From Cenococcum geophilum 1.58 (lineage: Eukaryota; Ascomycota; Dothideomycetes; Gloniales; Gloniaceae), in contig KV748260.1 of NCBI GenBank assembly GCA_001692895.1, forward strand, positions 310,001-374,000: DNA of 64,000 bases, in the 5' to 3' direction. Shown in pieces: positions 35,578-46,900 of this stretch (position 1 is its first letter; each line of letters starts with the position of its first letter). Under the pieces are notes generated by a model, which worked only from the letters and a program-made list of their open reading frames with translations, did not search any database and was not told the origin of the DNA. Position numbers and translations under genes: made by a program.

Positions 35578-35859
35578 TTCCTTTCCTTGCCTGCTATTAT
35601 ATTAATTAAATCCAGAGGGAAGCGGAGGTGGGGTTGTTTGGAAACATGGGTGTATCTAGGTGAGTTTGCGTCGTAATATGTAGCTAAGCTCTAAGCTGTG
35701 GAGTAGGGAAATTACATATAAGGTTATAAATGCATCTTTCACTTTCCTTTTCCTTTCTCTTTCGGGGAACTCATCCTCCATAATCTCGATCCTAAAAAAT
35801 TACAGCTCCCGCTCTCGCTCTTGCTCTCGTTTTTCCACCCCCCTACACGACTGAACCCC

Positions 35860-37622
35860 TCAAGTCGACGCAATCGGCCCCTTCATCATTGTCTGCTTAA
35901 ACACCTGCAACGCAAGCGCCGGCTCTGTCCGCCTATTAGCCATCCAAACCCCGAAGTCCAAACACCTTAACTCCCCACTCCCGGGATTAGAGGAAAAGAG
36001 AAAAAAAACTCACGATAATAAGGCACCTCATGCCCAGCCCCAAACACACGCAGGAACGACAGGTTCGATACCGTCTTGAACGTGCCCCCTTGCGCGCCGT
36101 TGACCGTGTACGGCGCCAGCGCCTTGCTGGCGAATGTGGATTGGCCGGAATATTGGATCGAGTTGGCGACGTCGAGGTTGCCGAACCAGTTGCAGATCCA
36201 GCTGTTTTTAGGGTTAGGAAGTGCTGAGAGACGGAGAGAGGGACAGAGCGAGAGAGAATGGGGGTAGGAGATGCGATGGTAGAAAAGGAACTTACTCAGC
36301 GTCACCGGCCCAGATGAGGGTGGTGAGGCCGGTCGAAACGACCGCGCTCAGCGTCGACAGGAAAGAGCGGGCATCTGGGCATGGTCAGCATGCGGGAAAA
36401 CTCGTTACCGGTTTAGAGGGGACAGAATAAAGGGGATGGGGCAAGGGAGCTAGGGGAGAAAATCTTACCGTCGCCCGTCGTGGAGAACTTGTTGTACGGC
36501 GCATTCGGGCATTCCTGATACGTCGACTTCGCGCCAATGGCCTTGACGACCGCCGAGCTCCGCAGATACGTGACGTACGTCTCCGGCGGATAGGGGTCGT
36601 CGCTAGGCTCGCGGATGTCGTAGACGTCGAAGTCGGCGGCCTGGCTCAGCGGGCCCTCGATGTCGTTGTAGCACGTGTTGTCGGCGTTGGAGCAGGCCGA
36701 GTTGGACCGGGAGCTGGTACAGGCCTGGATCGCCGGCAGGCAGTCTGAGTTGTACCTCGACATGTACGAGTTGTAGCTGGACTGCGAGATCAGCGACTTG
36801 TACGTGTTGTTGTAGCTGAACTGGATGTAGGCTTTCTCTTGGATGGCCGGGTCGAACTAGCCGTTGTTGATACCCAGCGCCACGAGGTTGATCTTCTGGC
36901 CTGTCACCGAGCCGGCGTCGATGGCGCTGTTTTGCTGTTGGGTGTAGTGCGCGAATTCAGGCCCGTAGTGGCCGCCATAAGATTCGGTGAAGATGCCGAA
37001 ATCGCGGTTTTCATACTGTGGAAATTGCGTGTAGAATGCCTGCAGCAGCTTCCAGACGTACGGTGCGGCGGTAACGGTAGATGTTACCGAGTCAGTGCCG
37101 TAGGAGAAGCCGACGCCAATGGGCTGGTCGACGTACAGCATGTTTGCATACTCGTTGAAGCTATATGGATTGAGTGATGGCGTGCTTGCGCCGTTCACGA
37201 AATGGCAGGGTCCATTCTCCTGGAAGAGGCCAATCATGCTCGAGCATCCCGGCCCACCGTTGAACCACGCTGCAAGCGGTGCTGTTGTGGGATTACTCCG
37301 AGCCTCAAAGAACCTGACTATATTTAGTATCACCCTGTGTTCAAAGAGTCACGTAAGTCGTACCAGAACCACATGTTCATGTTTGTTCCACGGACAGATA
37401 GCCAGAGTACTGGTTCACTCCAGTGGTGGCCTCACAGATGCCTGAGTTCGTCACGAATTCCAGCTTTGCGCCAGTGGCGGCATGTTCAAAGACTGTATAG
37501 TTCATGCCATTTCTTTCAACGAATGAACGTTTGTCCTTTCCGTTAGCCAACGGAGCAGCGAACGACAGGCCTGCCAAGGCCATGGCTGATGCAAGGAGAG
37601 CTGGGAAACTGATGAAGCGCAT
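35860..37622 (-). pseudogene. Secreted serine carboxypeptidase (S10 family) with two disabling lesions
   Basis: The minus strand encodes a signal peptide (RFISFPALLASAMALAGLSF) and S10 landmarks in order: WFNGGPGCSS, the nucleophile in TESYGGHYGP (Thr replaces the usual Gly before Glu), the Asp in WAGDADWICNW, and the His in GAGHEVPYYQP. Inferred exons are 37622-37364, 37313-36469, 36374-36296, 36201-36014 and 35924-35860, all with fitting junctions. Two lesions break the frame. Near 37384 one base is missing, so the conserved NMNMWFW block is read out of frame. At 36857 a TAG sits where the family has TGG in GINNGWFDPA. Active relatives are extracellular or vacuolar acid peptidases. A TATATA lies about 55 bp upstream of the start. 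Sequencing error cannot be excluded for either lesion; both together favour a pseudogene. Confidence 0.82.
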
Positions 37623-38495
37623 GATGACCTGCGTAAGGAACTTCCGTACTGCGCATCATTCCGGCAATGCTGGCGGTTATATAGTGATGAATAGAGGTCG
37701 TATGGAAGTGTGCTGTATGCCAAACAACAAGATAGTGTAGAAACATGCCAAACCTAATATAGCAGGTGTTCCTAGCGCAGGTCTATTACATGGTGCTCAC
37801 AACTCGACTCCAAGGGTTCCCAAGTCACGGCATAACATGAGGCTCCTCGTCCCATTAACGGAGCTGTTATCGCAAGGGGGAAGGTGGGGAGATGGGCTGT
37901 GCAGGTTATAGAAGACGGACGAATGGGGCAGCTGTTGTTGACAAGAAATGCCATGCACAGCTTCCCCTTGGCACGATTTACAGGGGAATGCCGAAACAGA
38001 TGAGAGAACCACACAGGATCAGGAAGCAGTCAGGGCCTAGCGGACCTGGGGCCAATGACGGGTTATTGCAGGAATAGTAAAGTCGATCACGAGGACGGGA
38101 GGAACAGTGATGCGGTGTGTTGGCGCTGTCATCTGCGCGTGCAAAGACCAGTGAGGGCGGATGCAACGGATGCAACGGAGATGCAGAGATAAGCAGCGAA
38201 GGGAAGCCACAACGGCAACAAGCCCCACGCCCAGACGCCTTCGATGCACCTTCGCTGCCTTGGTGCCCGCGAGCTTATTGGGACCAAGATTTGGCGCGAG
38301 AGCCTTTGCCTCGAATCTTAACAGCCACAGATCAAAGCCACGAGCCGCATTAGGCCGCGAGGCGTAAATAGACTCCCTCGCAAAATATCCCTCCTCAGCC
38401 TTGGTCCTTTTTTTCAGTCTTCGCGAACACGTATCCTTGATCTTCGAAACGGACGAGGCTTTTTGATATTCACTCATGCCTTCACGTTTACAAAT
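37623..38495. promoter_or_regulatory. Divergent upstream region of the carboxypeptidase and NLR genes
   Basis: 873 bp between two diverging starts. A minus-strand open frame through 38037-38540 overlaps the NLR start and is not credible. TATATAG at about 37678 suits the carboxypeptidase. No clear site is seen for the NLR. Confidence 0.35.
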
Positions 38496-41400
38496 ATGGA
38501 GATCGTTGCAGCCATTGGACTCGCCGGAAATATCATCCAATTTGTGGACTTTTGTGGGGGGCTCATCTCCAAAACGGCTGAGATCTACAAATCCGGCGCC
38601 GGGGCGTTAGTAGAGAACGTAGACATCGAGACGGCTACGGATGATCTTGCCCTCTTGAGCACCACGCTCCAGGATTCCACCAACTCTGCCGACGACACAG
38701 CACTCCGGGAGCTCTGCCAATCATGTAACATCGTTGCGAAGAAGTTGCTGTCAGCGTTAAATAAAGTCAAGGTGCGAGGGAAACAACAGAAGTGGAAGAG
38801 TTTCAGGAAAGCCTTGCGAAGCGTCTGGAGCAAGGAAGACATCGCGTCATTGGAACAACGGCTAGCGCGATTAAGGGATGAGCTAAACTTGCGTGTTGTC
38901 GTGGACTTGAGGTCAGTTATGAAAATAGGAGTTATTATTGGTACCGCTGACAATATGAGTGACAGGGAACGAGTTATTCAGTTTAGCGAAGAACAGTCCG
39001 GGTGCCTGAAGGACCTTGACCTAAACACAAAGAACCTGATCGACACTATCGTCGACCAAAAGGACATTTTCGAAGAAGCGCACACGATACTACAAAGGCA
39101 ATATTTGGAGAAGCTGTCGGTTGCCAGCGCAGCCCCCTTCAATTGTTACGATCGGCGCAATGATTCTGATTGCATTCAGAATACCCGCGTGGACCTCCTT
39201 CGGGAGATAAAAGAATGGGCTGACGGAGGCGATAAGAGACCCATCTTCTGGCTGAGAGGATTAGCTGGTACCGGGAAGTCTACTATTGCCCGCACGATCG
39301 CTCACTACTACCATGNTAGACGCCGCCTAGCAGCAAGTTTCTTCTTCTCTAGAGATATCGGGGGTGACGTCCGACATGCCCGCAAATTCTTTACTAGCAT
39401 TGCTACGCAGCTCGCACACACCTCGGATCCTCTAGGAGATTATATTTGTGATGCTATAAGACAGAACAGCGAGATTGTAAACCGAGCCCCGCAGGAACAG
39501 TGGCGCCAACTTATTCTGGAGCCGCTATTGAAGCGAAAGAGCGGTGCTCCCCAGCTATCCTTGGTCCTTGTAGTCGATGCGCTAGATGAGTGCGAGAATG
39601 ACGACGATGTCCGAACAATCGTGCACCTGCTATCCGAGGCCCGATCGCTAAGGAAAGTCCGATTACGAATCCTTATAACCAGTAGACCCGAAATTTCCAT
39701 TCGAAATGGGTTTGCTAGGATTCCTAAGACCGAACACCAGGACTTTATTCTTCATGATATTTCTCCTTCGATTGTGAACGAGGACATTCGCGTTTTTGTG
39801 GAATATAATTTTAATATAATTCGGCAGCTACGTGGGTTTGCTCTGGACTGGCCAGATGCGAAAACAATTAGGGCGATAGTCGAGCATGCAGCTGGATTAT
39901 TTATTTGGGCTGCGACTGCTTGCCGATTTATTAAGGATGGCGGACGTTTTGCGGAGAAGCGACTCTCTGCTATTCTTGACAGCAATGTCTGCATAACTGC
40001 GCCCGAAAGAGGCCTCGATGGAATCTATCTCACTGTGTTGAAGAACTCTATTCACGCTGACTTTGACCAACAGGAAGAGAGTGAACATTGTAGCATGCTA
40101 AGAGAAGTGCTGGGTGCTATTGTAACTCTCTTCTCCTCACTCTCAATTGGCCCCTTAGCTAGGTTAGTCAATATCCCGGAGAAAGACATAGACGAAAGTC
40201 TTGAAGATCTCCATGCGATTCTAGATATTCGCAAGGATAGAAACCTCCCTGTTCGCCTACACCACCCCTCATTCCGTGACTTCCTGGTCAATAGAAAAAG
40301 ATGCAATGATCTGCGTTTCTGGATTGATGAGAGGAAGGCACACCAACTACTAGCCGATTACTGTATAGACCTGATGTCTGCAGCACTTAGGAGGGATATC
40401 TGCGCCCTGCGAGAACCTGGCGTTACTGCAAGAGACGTATCAGAGCAAAACATAAAAACAGGTCTTCCGACGGCCCTTCAGTACGCCTGCCAGTATTGGG
40501 TCCAGCATCTAAGGAGAAGCAACGCTCAGCTTGAGGACTATGATAAAACGCACGATTTTTTACGGCTGCACTTGCTGCACTGGTTTGAAGCCCTTAGCTT
40601 AATTGGCAAAATTTCTGAGGGAACTCATGCGATCCAGGTATTAGAAGACATGATAGATGTGAGTTATGTCACAAGACTAGGCGAATGTTGGGCTAATTAT
40701 GTTACCAAGGTTATCAAAAGCCCCAACCTTCATGCCTTTATCCACGACTCGAGACGTTTCATTCTTTACAACCGATCAATTATTGAGGAAGCACCTCTGC
40801 AGACATATTGCTCTGCTCTCGTATTCGCGCCGCAGCGAAGCTTAGTTCGCAAACAGTTTGAGGGCGAGATGCCCTGTTGGATTACGAGATTGTGGGAGGT
40901 ACAGGATAAGTGGAGCTCATTACTACAGACGCTCGAGGGCCATACTGGACATGTCAACGCCGTCGCCTTCTCGCCGGACAACAAGCTGGTCGCGTCGGCT
41001 TCGGCCGACGCGACGGTCCGGCTCTGGGACGCATCGACGGGCACCGCTCTACGGACGCTCAAAGGCCATACTGGATATATTAACGCCGTCGCCTTCTCGC
41101 CGGACAGCAAGCTGGTCGCGTCGGCTTCGTACGACGCGACGGTCCGGCTCTGGGATGCAGCGACGGGCACCGCTCTACAGACGCTCAAGGGCCATACTCA
41201 AGACGTCAACGCCGTCGCCTTCTCGCCGGATGGTAGGCCGGTCGCGTCAGCTTCGGACGACGAGACGGTCCGGCTCTGGGACGCAGCGACGGGTACTGCT
41301 CTACAGACGCTCAAGGGCCATACTGGATCGGCCAAGGCCGTCGCCTTCTCGCCGGACGGCAAGCTGGTCGCGTCGGCTTCGGACAACAAGACGGTCCGGC

Positions 41401-42857
41401 TCTGGGACACAACGACGGGCACCGCTCTACGGACGCTCAAGGGCCATACTGGATATGTCAACGCCGTTGCCTTTTCGCCAGACGGTAAGCTGGTCGCGTC
41501 GGCTTCGGACGACGGGACGGTCCGGCTCTGGGATGCAACGACGGGCACCGCTCTACCGCTCAAGGGCCATACTGAATATGTCAACGCCGTCGCCTTCTCA
41601 CCGGATGGTAAGCTGGTCGCGTCGGCTTCGGACGACGGGACGGTCCGGCTTTGGGATGCAGCGACGGGCACCGCTCTACTGACGCTCAAGGGCCATACTG
41701 GATATGTCAAGGCCGTTGCCTTCTCGCCGGACAGTAAGCTGGTTGCGTCGGCTTCGACCGACGCGACGGTCCGGCTCTGGGACGCAGCGACGGGCACCGC
41801 TCTACAGACGCTCAAGGGCCATACTCAATACGTCAAGGCCGTCATCTTCTCTCCGGATGGCAAGCTGGTCGCGTCGGCTTCGTATGACGCGACAGTCCGG
41901 CTCTGGGATGCAGCGACGGGTACCGCTCCACAGACGCCCAAGGGCCATACTAGATACATCAACGCCGTTGCCTTCTCGCCGGATCGCAAGCTGGTCGCGT
42001 CGGCTTCGGACGACGGGACGGTCCGGCTCTGGGACGCAGCGACGGGTACCACGCTACAGACGCTCAAGGGCCATACTAGATACGTCAACGCCGTCACCTT
42101 CTCGCCGGACGGCAGGCTAGTCGCGTCGGCTTCGACCGACGCGACGGTCCGGCTCTGGGACGCAACGATGGGCGCCGCTCTACAGACACTCAAGGGCCAT
42201 ACTGGATACGTCAACGCCGTTACCTTCTCGCCGGACGGCAAGCTAGTTGCGTCGGCTTCGTACGACAGGACGGTCCGGCTCTGGAACGCAGCAACTGGCG
42301 CCGTTCTACAGACGCTCAAGGGCCATACTTATAACATCAAGGCCGTCGCCTTCTCCCCTGACGGCAAACTGGTCGCGTCGGCTTCGTACGACGCGACGGT
42401 CCGGCTCTGGGACGCAGCGACGGGCGCCGCTCTACAGACGCTCAAGGGCCATACTCAAGACGTCAAGGCCGTTGTCTTCTCGCCAGATGGTAAGCTGGTC
42501 GCGTCGGCTTCGTACGACGCGACAGTCCGGGTCTGGGACGCAGCGACGGGTGCGGCCCTGCACACCTTTGAGAATTACTCAGTTCACACCTTAGCGTTTT
42601 CCGGAGACGGTCTATGCCTTCAGACCGACCGAGGGCTACTTATAATCAACAATAGCACAGCGGCCATAGAAACTCAAAATCTACGTTATAATAATATTTT
42701 TTTTATAAAAGGGAATTGGATTGCTAATAGGAGAAGAAGTCTTCTTCGGCTCCCTTTAGAACACCGGCCCTCTTCTTTAGCGTTTCGAGATAATCTCCTA
42801 GTACTTGGACTTCCTTCTGGTATAGTAGAACTCATCGAACTTAACTATCGTGAATAA
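38496..42857 (+). CDS. NACHT-type NLR (STAND) protein with 13 near-identical WD40 repeats
   Basis: A single exon of 1453 residues. I start at 38496 (MEIVAAIGLAGNIIQFVDF), which fits fungal STAND N-termini better than the ATG 33 nt upstream. Residues 1-150 are the alpha-helical fungal N-terminal domain often found before NACHT. NACHT follows: P-loop GLAGTGKST at about 254-262, Walker B with acidic run VLVVDALDE at about 355-363. A helical linker comes next, then WD40 repeats from about 812 to 1355. Thirteen repeats of 42 residues (126 bp; the sixth is 41) share GHT..VNAVAFSPDGKLVAS and ATVRLWD. A degenerate fourteenth repeat and a beta-rich tail follow. Such proteins act in allorecognition (HET-D/E/R of Podospora) and are proposed immune receptors: WD repeats sense a ligand, NACHT oligomerises. 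No HET or other known death effector is seen at the N-terminus. One ambiguous base (39316) falls near the P-loop, at residue 274. Confidence 0.92.
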   Translation: MEIVAAIGLAGNIIQFVDFCGGLISKTAEIYKSGAGALVENVDIETATDDLALLSTTLQDSTNSADDTALRELCQSCNIVAKKLLSALNKVKVRGKQQKWKSFRKALRSVWSKEDIASLEQRLARLRDELNLRVVVDLRSVMKIGVIIGTADNMSDRERVIQFSEEQSGCLKDLDLNTKNLIDTIVDQKDIFEEAHTILQRQYLEKLSVASAAPFNCYDRRNDSDCIQNTRVDLLREIKEWADGGDKRPIFWLRGLAGTGKSTIARTIAHYYHXRRRLAASFFFSRDIGGDVRHARKFFTSIATQLAHTSDPLGDYICDAIRQNSEIVNRAPQEQWRQLILEPLLKRKSGAPQLSLVLVVDALDECENDDDVRTIVHLLSEARSLRKVRLRILITSRPEISIRNGFARIPKTEHQDFILHDISPSIVNEDIRVFVEYNFNIIRQLRGFALDWPDAKTIRAIVEHAAGLFIWAATACRFIKDGGRFAEKRLSAILDSNVCITAPERGLDGIYLTVLKNSIHADFDQQEESEHCSMLREVLGAIVTLFSSLSIGPLARLVNIPEKDIDESLEDLHAILDIRKDRNLPVRLHHPSFRDFLVNRKRCNDLRFWIDERKAHQLLADYCIDLMSAALRRDICALREPGVTARDVSEQNIKTGLPTALQYACQYWVQHLRRSNAQLEDYDKTHDFLRLHLLHWFEALSLIGKISEGTHAIQVLEDMIDVSYVTRLGECWANYVTKVIKSPNLHAFIHDSRRFILYNRSIIEEAPLQTYCSALVFAPQRSLVRKQFEGEMPCWITRLWEVQDKWSSLLQTLEGHTGHVNAVAFSPDNKLVASASADATVRLWDASTGTALRTLKGHTGYINAVAFSPDSKLVASASYDATVRLWDAATGTALQTLKGHTQDVNAVAFSPDGRPVASASDDETVRLWDAATGTALQTLKGHTGSAKAVAFSPDGKLVASASDNKTVRLWDTTTGTALRTLKGHTGYVNAVAFSPDGKLVASASDDGTVRLWDATTGTALPLKGHTEYVNAVAFSPDGKLVASASDDGTVRLWDAATGTALLTLKGHTGYVKAVAFSPDSKLVASASTDATVRLWDAATGTALQTLKGHTQYVKAVIFSPDGKLVASASYDATVRLWDAATGTAPQTPKGHTRYINAVAFSPDRKLVASASDDGTVRLWDAATGTTLQTLKGHTRYVNAVTFSPDGRLVASASTDATVRLWDATMGAALQTLKGHTGYVNAVTFSPDGKLVASASYDRTVRLWNAATGAVLQTLKGHTYNIKAVAFSPDGKLVASASYDATVRLWDAATGAALQTLKGHTQDVKAVVFSPDGKLVASASYDATVRVWDAATGAALHTFENYSVHTLAFSGDGLCLQTDRGLLIINNSTAAIETQNLRYNNIFFIKGNWIANRRRSLLRLPLEHRPSSLAFRDNLLVLGLPSGIVELIELNYRE
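40926..42560 (+). repeat. 126-bp tandem repeats coding for WD40 units
   Basis: Thirteen head-to-tail copies inside the NLR gene, near-identical at DNA level. Variation is concentrated in the codons after GHT and around S-x-D-x-T. Copy 6 lacks one codon (CTACCGCTC where others have CTACAGACGCTC). Because the period is a multiple of three, other frames are also open; these are shadows. Confidence 0.93.
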
Positions 42858-43924
42858 TTTTAATATTATAGAAAATCGGAAGCTATATTATGCATACTTA
42901 CTTATCTATGTCTTTCTTTTCTTAAATCTGTAAGGGGGCGAGTGCCAATAAATATTGTAGAAATTCGCCACTACGCATGTAGAACAACCTTAGGCCCAGT
43001 GTTATCGATAAGAGCCTACCAATCAGATCAGTAGAACTCAATGCATGTGCACAGGAATACAAAGCATTTGATTTCATAGCAAATTGATATATATAGGCTT
43101 ATTCTTTGGAGTTGGGTTGCTCGATATGAGGTCTCCAGCAGCCTCCCTTCCTGCAGAACGGTATTTTGCAGATACTGCAGCTAAAATGAGTCCTTGCAGG
43201 ACGCATACACCTAGAGTTCTGGTGTTCGCGAACGGGCCTTCTCCTCTGGGCCGGACGACTGCCTGGCTTGCTGAAAGAAAGTAAAATAAAGAAGCGTTCA
43301 GCGTACTATTTTGACAGCGAACTTCCATCTTATTGGCTTTTAGCTAGATATTCAACTATTGAAAATTCGGATTGAAATAATTTTCACCTAAGGCTTAAGT
43401 AAATGAACGGACTTGACTTGTTGTTTATCGATTACTTGCGTGCTATTGATTATTTCAGACTGGTCGTACAATCGGATTTTTATATAATTTAGCTGACTGA
43501 CGAGCACAGCGAGTATGACGATATATATATATGAACAGTGAACCATATCTGAGATGGTAGAAGGAGTAGTTGAGGTAGTAATATATTGCACTTTTTTGGT
43601 TCTATAAATCTGAGACCGCCTTAAGCATCGAGAATCTATGCAACATCATCCCTCATCCACAGCCATAAAGCATCTCTCAGCAGTATAATAATACAAGGTA
43701 AGCTCCATCACGCAACCGAAAAATCATGCCTCATCACCCATCAATCTTCCACCTGCACCTCACCCTGACTTCCACCCCCGAATTCCGCTAGACCAGCTCC
43801 ACTAGCTCCACCAGGCTCACTAGGCTCACCACCAGCACTGAGAGAAACCGATCTACCAACACGTCCATCCGCACCCGCAGAGCCCGCCGCTCCACCTCCC
43901 ACCACCCCACCACCCCTCTCACCC
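42858..43924. other. Tail-to-tail intergenic, no gene seen
   Basis: Lies between the 3' ends of the NLR and TFIIIC genes. It has a short (AT)n run near 43521. No supported coding region. Confidence 0.4.
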
Positions 43925-46900
43925 TCACTCCCCTTCCTGTCCCCCAACCCCCCTCCTCGCCACCCCCCCACCCAGCGCCATCCCCAGCGCCCCAACCTCA
44001 GCCAACCACCCCACGCACAGCTCGACCTCCCACAGCTCCACCAGCCCCTTGAACGAGCCCGCGATCTCCACCGTCCGCGTCCCCGCGCGCAGCGCCACGA
44101 ACTGCAGCACGACGCACACGCAACGCTCCCACCACTCCGCGACGACCCCGCCGTCGATGTCGCACCACAGCGGGATGCTCGCCATCAGGTCACTCGCATC
44201 TGGCGTCGGGGGCGAGGGTAGCGCGGCCCAGCCAGTGGGGGCGGCATCGGCGGTGGCGGCATCGGCGGAGGCCAGGGTGCTGCCGAAGCGGTAGTAGGGC
44301 GTGGGCACGACGTCGGTGTCCCAGACGATGCGGCTGCGGTCCATGGCGGCGGTCTTGTAATGGCCCTCTGTGAAGCCCCAGGTGGAGAGGCGGGGGAGCG
44401 GCGCGCCGAACTCATTGTTGATGGGTGGGAGGCGCGGGACGAGTTTGACGCGGTTGTGGGCGAGGAGGTCGGATAGAGCTATCAGGGCTCCGTCCGGCGC
44501 GGCTGGAGATAGGGGGAAGCTGGGTGTTTGGCCTCGGTCCTCTGTGGGTGTCGTTTGCGCTGCTGGTGATTGGGCGTTTGAAGTTGCTGCTTGACTATCG
44601 ACCAAGTCTCCCCAGGGGCTTGCGCCTGCTGCGGCAGCTGGATGTGCATTTGGTGTGGGGTTGGTAATGGCGTCTGCCATCGAAATGTCACCGCTGCTAT
44701 TGGTCTGGCCATAATTATTCGAAGGATGAGAGTCGGAAGAAGGGCGTTGAGCCTTAAACGCCTCGTCCAGCTGCTGTTTGAATGTCACTGCCTCCCAGAA
44801 ATTCGAGACGTCTAGTCCACGTTTGAAACCTTGGATGAATTTCGCCGAAAATTCGTAGTTGCGGCCAGGTAATTCTCGGCCAGCCTTCTGATGTTTTAGC
44901 GATTGGTTCTTTAGCAACGCCCTGAGAACCTTCTCGATTAACGGTTCACCGAGTTGGGCCAGCTTGTCGTATGCAGCTCGAGCATTATAGCGAGATTCAG
45001 GGGTTGCGATATTGGCCTGGATCCAAGACTTTGCGCGGGCAAAGTCAGCGTCGGTGGTGGTTTGCGGTGTGGTAGACTTAGGCGAATGGAGAGGTAAAGC
45101 GTAGGTATGTGCACAGAGGAGGTGCTCCCGGCGACTATTCGTCACAACTGGCCTGAAATAATTCTCGTGCACTTCATTCCGAGGTGGAACAGCTTCAACG
45201 ACATATGCCTTCTCCAAGGCCTGACGATCGGTGGGCAGTTCATCAAGCTCGGGAAGTACTTTGAACTTTCGCTGTGTCCATTCGATGACCCTATCCCAAT
45301 CATATGTCTCTAGGTCTTCGTAGTCGATGCTTGGTACCTCGCCAGTTTCATAAGCCTGAATGAAAGCATCTTGGAAGACTTCGGTCAACTTTTGAAGGGC
45401 TGAGTAAAAGTTGCATTGAATGAACTTCCAACAAGCCTTGAACGTTTTCAGATCGAAGTTGGTATGGTTGCGGAAAACCTTTCGTACGATGCCCCAACTA
45501 ACTATTTGTTCAACGCCGCCAGTCAGAGTCTGGACAACAACAACTGTATAGAGTAGTTTCTTTGTAGCAACATCGTCGATATGACAGACAGAAGTCGACG
45601 TCTTATACTGTTTGAATCTTGGGCCTCTCTTCGGTGGAGCTCTTAGGATTTCTAATGGATTATTGCTTGTATTGGGTGGAGTAGTGGTTGTTGGCTTAGC
45701 TTTTGATTTTCCTGGGCCGTACTTCCTCTTCCGCTTCTCGGCGGTTGGTGTAGGTGCCGCTTTGGGTCCTGACGGATTATTATGAACATTTTGACTGGAA
45801 TTTAAAATCCGAAGTGGTTGTTGCATAGCAGGAATTTGCCCAGCTACAGGTGCCCATGGAACTGCAGGACGTCGTCCAGCCTTATGTACGGCCTTTTCGG
45901 TATCTTTATAGTGGATCCAGTGTGGAGTATTAAAGGCCCCTGTCTCTCCTGCGAAGGCGTCTTCTTCAATCACAATGGGGTTATCGTTTGAGCCCGTCTC
46001 TTCTGTAGTGATATGATCGCCAGGCATGAAATGGTTAATGAACTGAATCTCCTCGAGCTCAGGAAGCCAAGGGTATTCGTGTTCCCAAACCATGACGTGA
46101 TGAACATCTGAGAAAAACCTGCCATGTCCTCCGTCGCGCATCCATCTTTGGTCATACCAGTTTACAGGCATGGATCTTCCAAACCTTTGTGAGGTAATAT
46201 CTGCAAGATTCTGGGGCCTGGCATCCCTGTAGCCTTTCCACGGATCATATCTCCATATCGAAAGACGCGCATTTCGCTCCACGAAAAATTCTGTTGAGAA
46301 GGTACCTGTGGTGGGATGGAATCTTATATCGGGGTCTGTGAGAGTGGTAATATGCTGCAGCTCGTAATCCTGGTCAAAATCCTTCGGGCCTAGGTTTCGC
46401 CCAAACTTTACGTCCCATATTAGCCCAGTATATTTTTCTGGTGGCTGGACAATCCGGAGTGTTGGTGCCGCAGAGTCAAATAATATATCGCTCCGTTCTA
46501 CAGGAGGGGCGTTGTCGAATGTTATCACTCTTGAGTAGTCTATTTGAGTTGTACCCATGTTTTCTTCTTGATCCTCTTGGTGCTCGTCATCTCTGTCAAT
46601 TTCAGACTCGGTGCCGCTTCCAGAAATATACTGAGTGCCAGGAGATTCTGCCGTAGAACCCCGATCGTCATAAGATTCCAAATTTTCTGATTCGGCGAAA
46701 GCTTGTCCGAATCCGAACCCTTCGCCATAGCTTTCCAACGAATGATGTACTTGAAATTTCTCAAGATCATTCGTATACCTGAAGTTATCCTCATCATATG
46801 CCTGTGATGCTTCATATCCGTCTGATTCATCATCCAGTCTGGCTTGGTTGGGTAATGCCCCAGTAAGTCCAAACGATGCATTGATGTTCGCATGAGATCC

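Noticed and set aside
40766-42594. Several long ORFs on both strands across the WD40 region (Arg/Ser-rich products)
   Set aside because: They are frame shadows of the 126-bp repeats, whose length is a multiple of three; the NLR frame explains the sequence with a coherent domain order.
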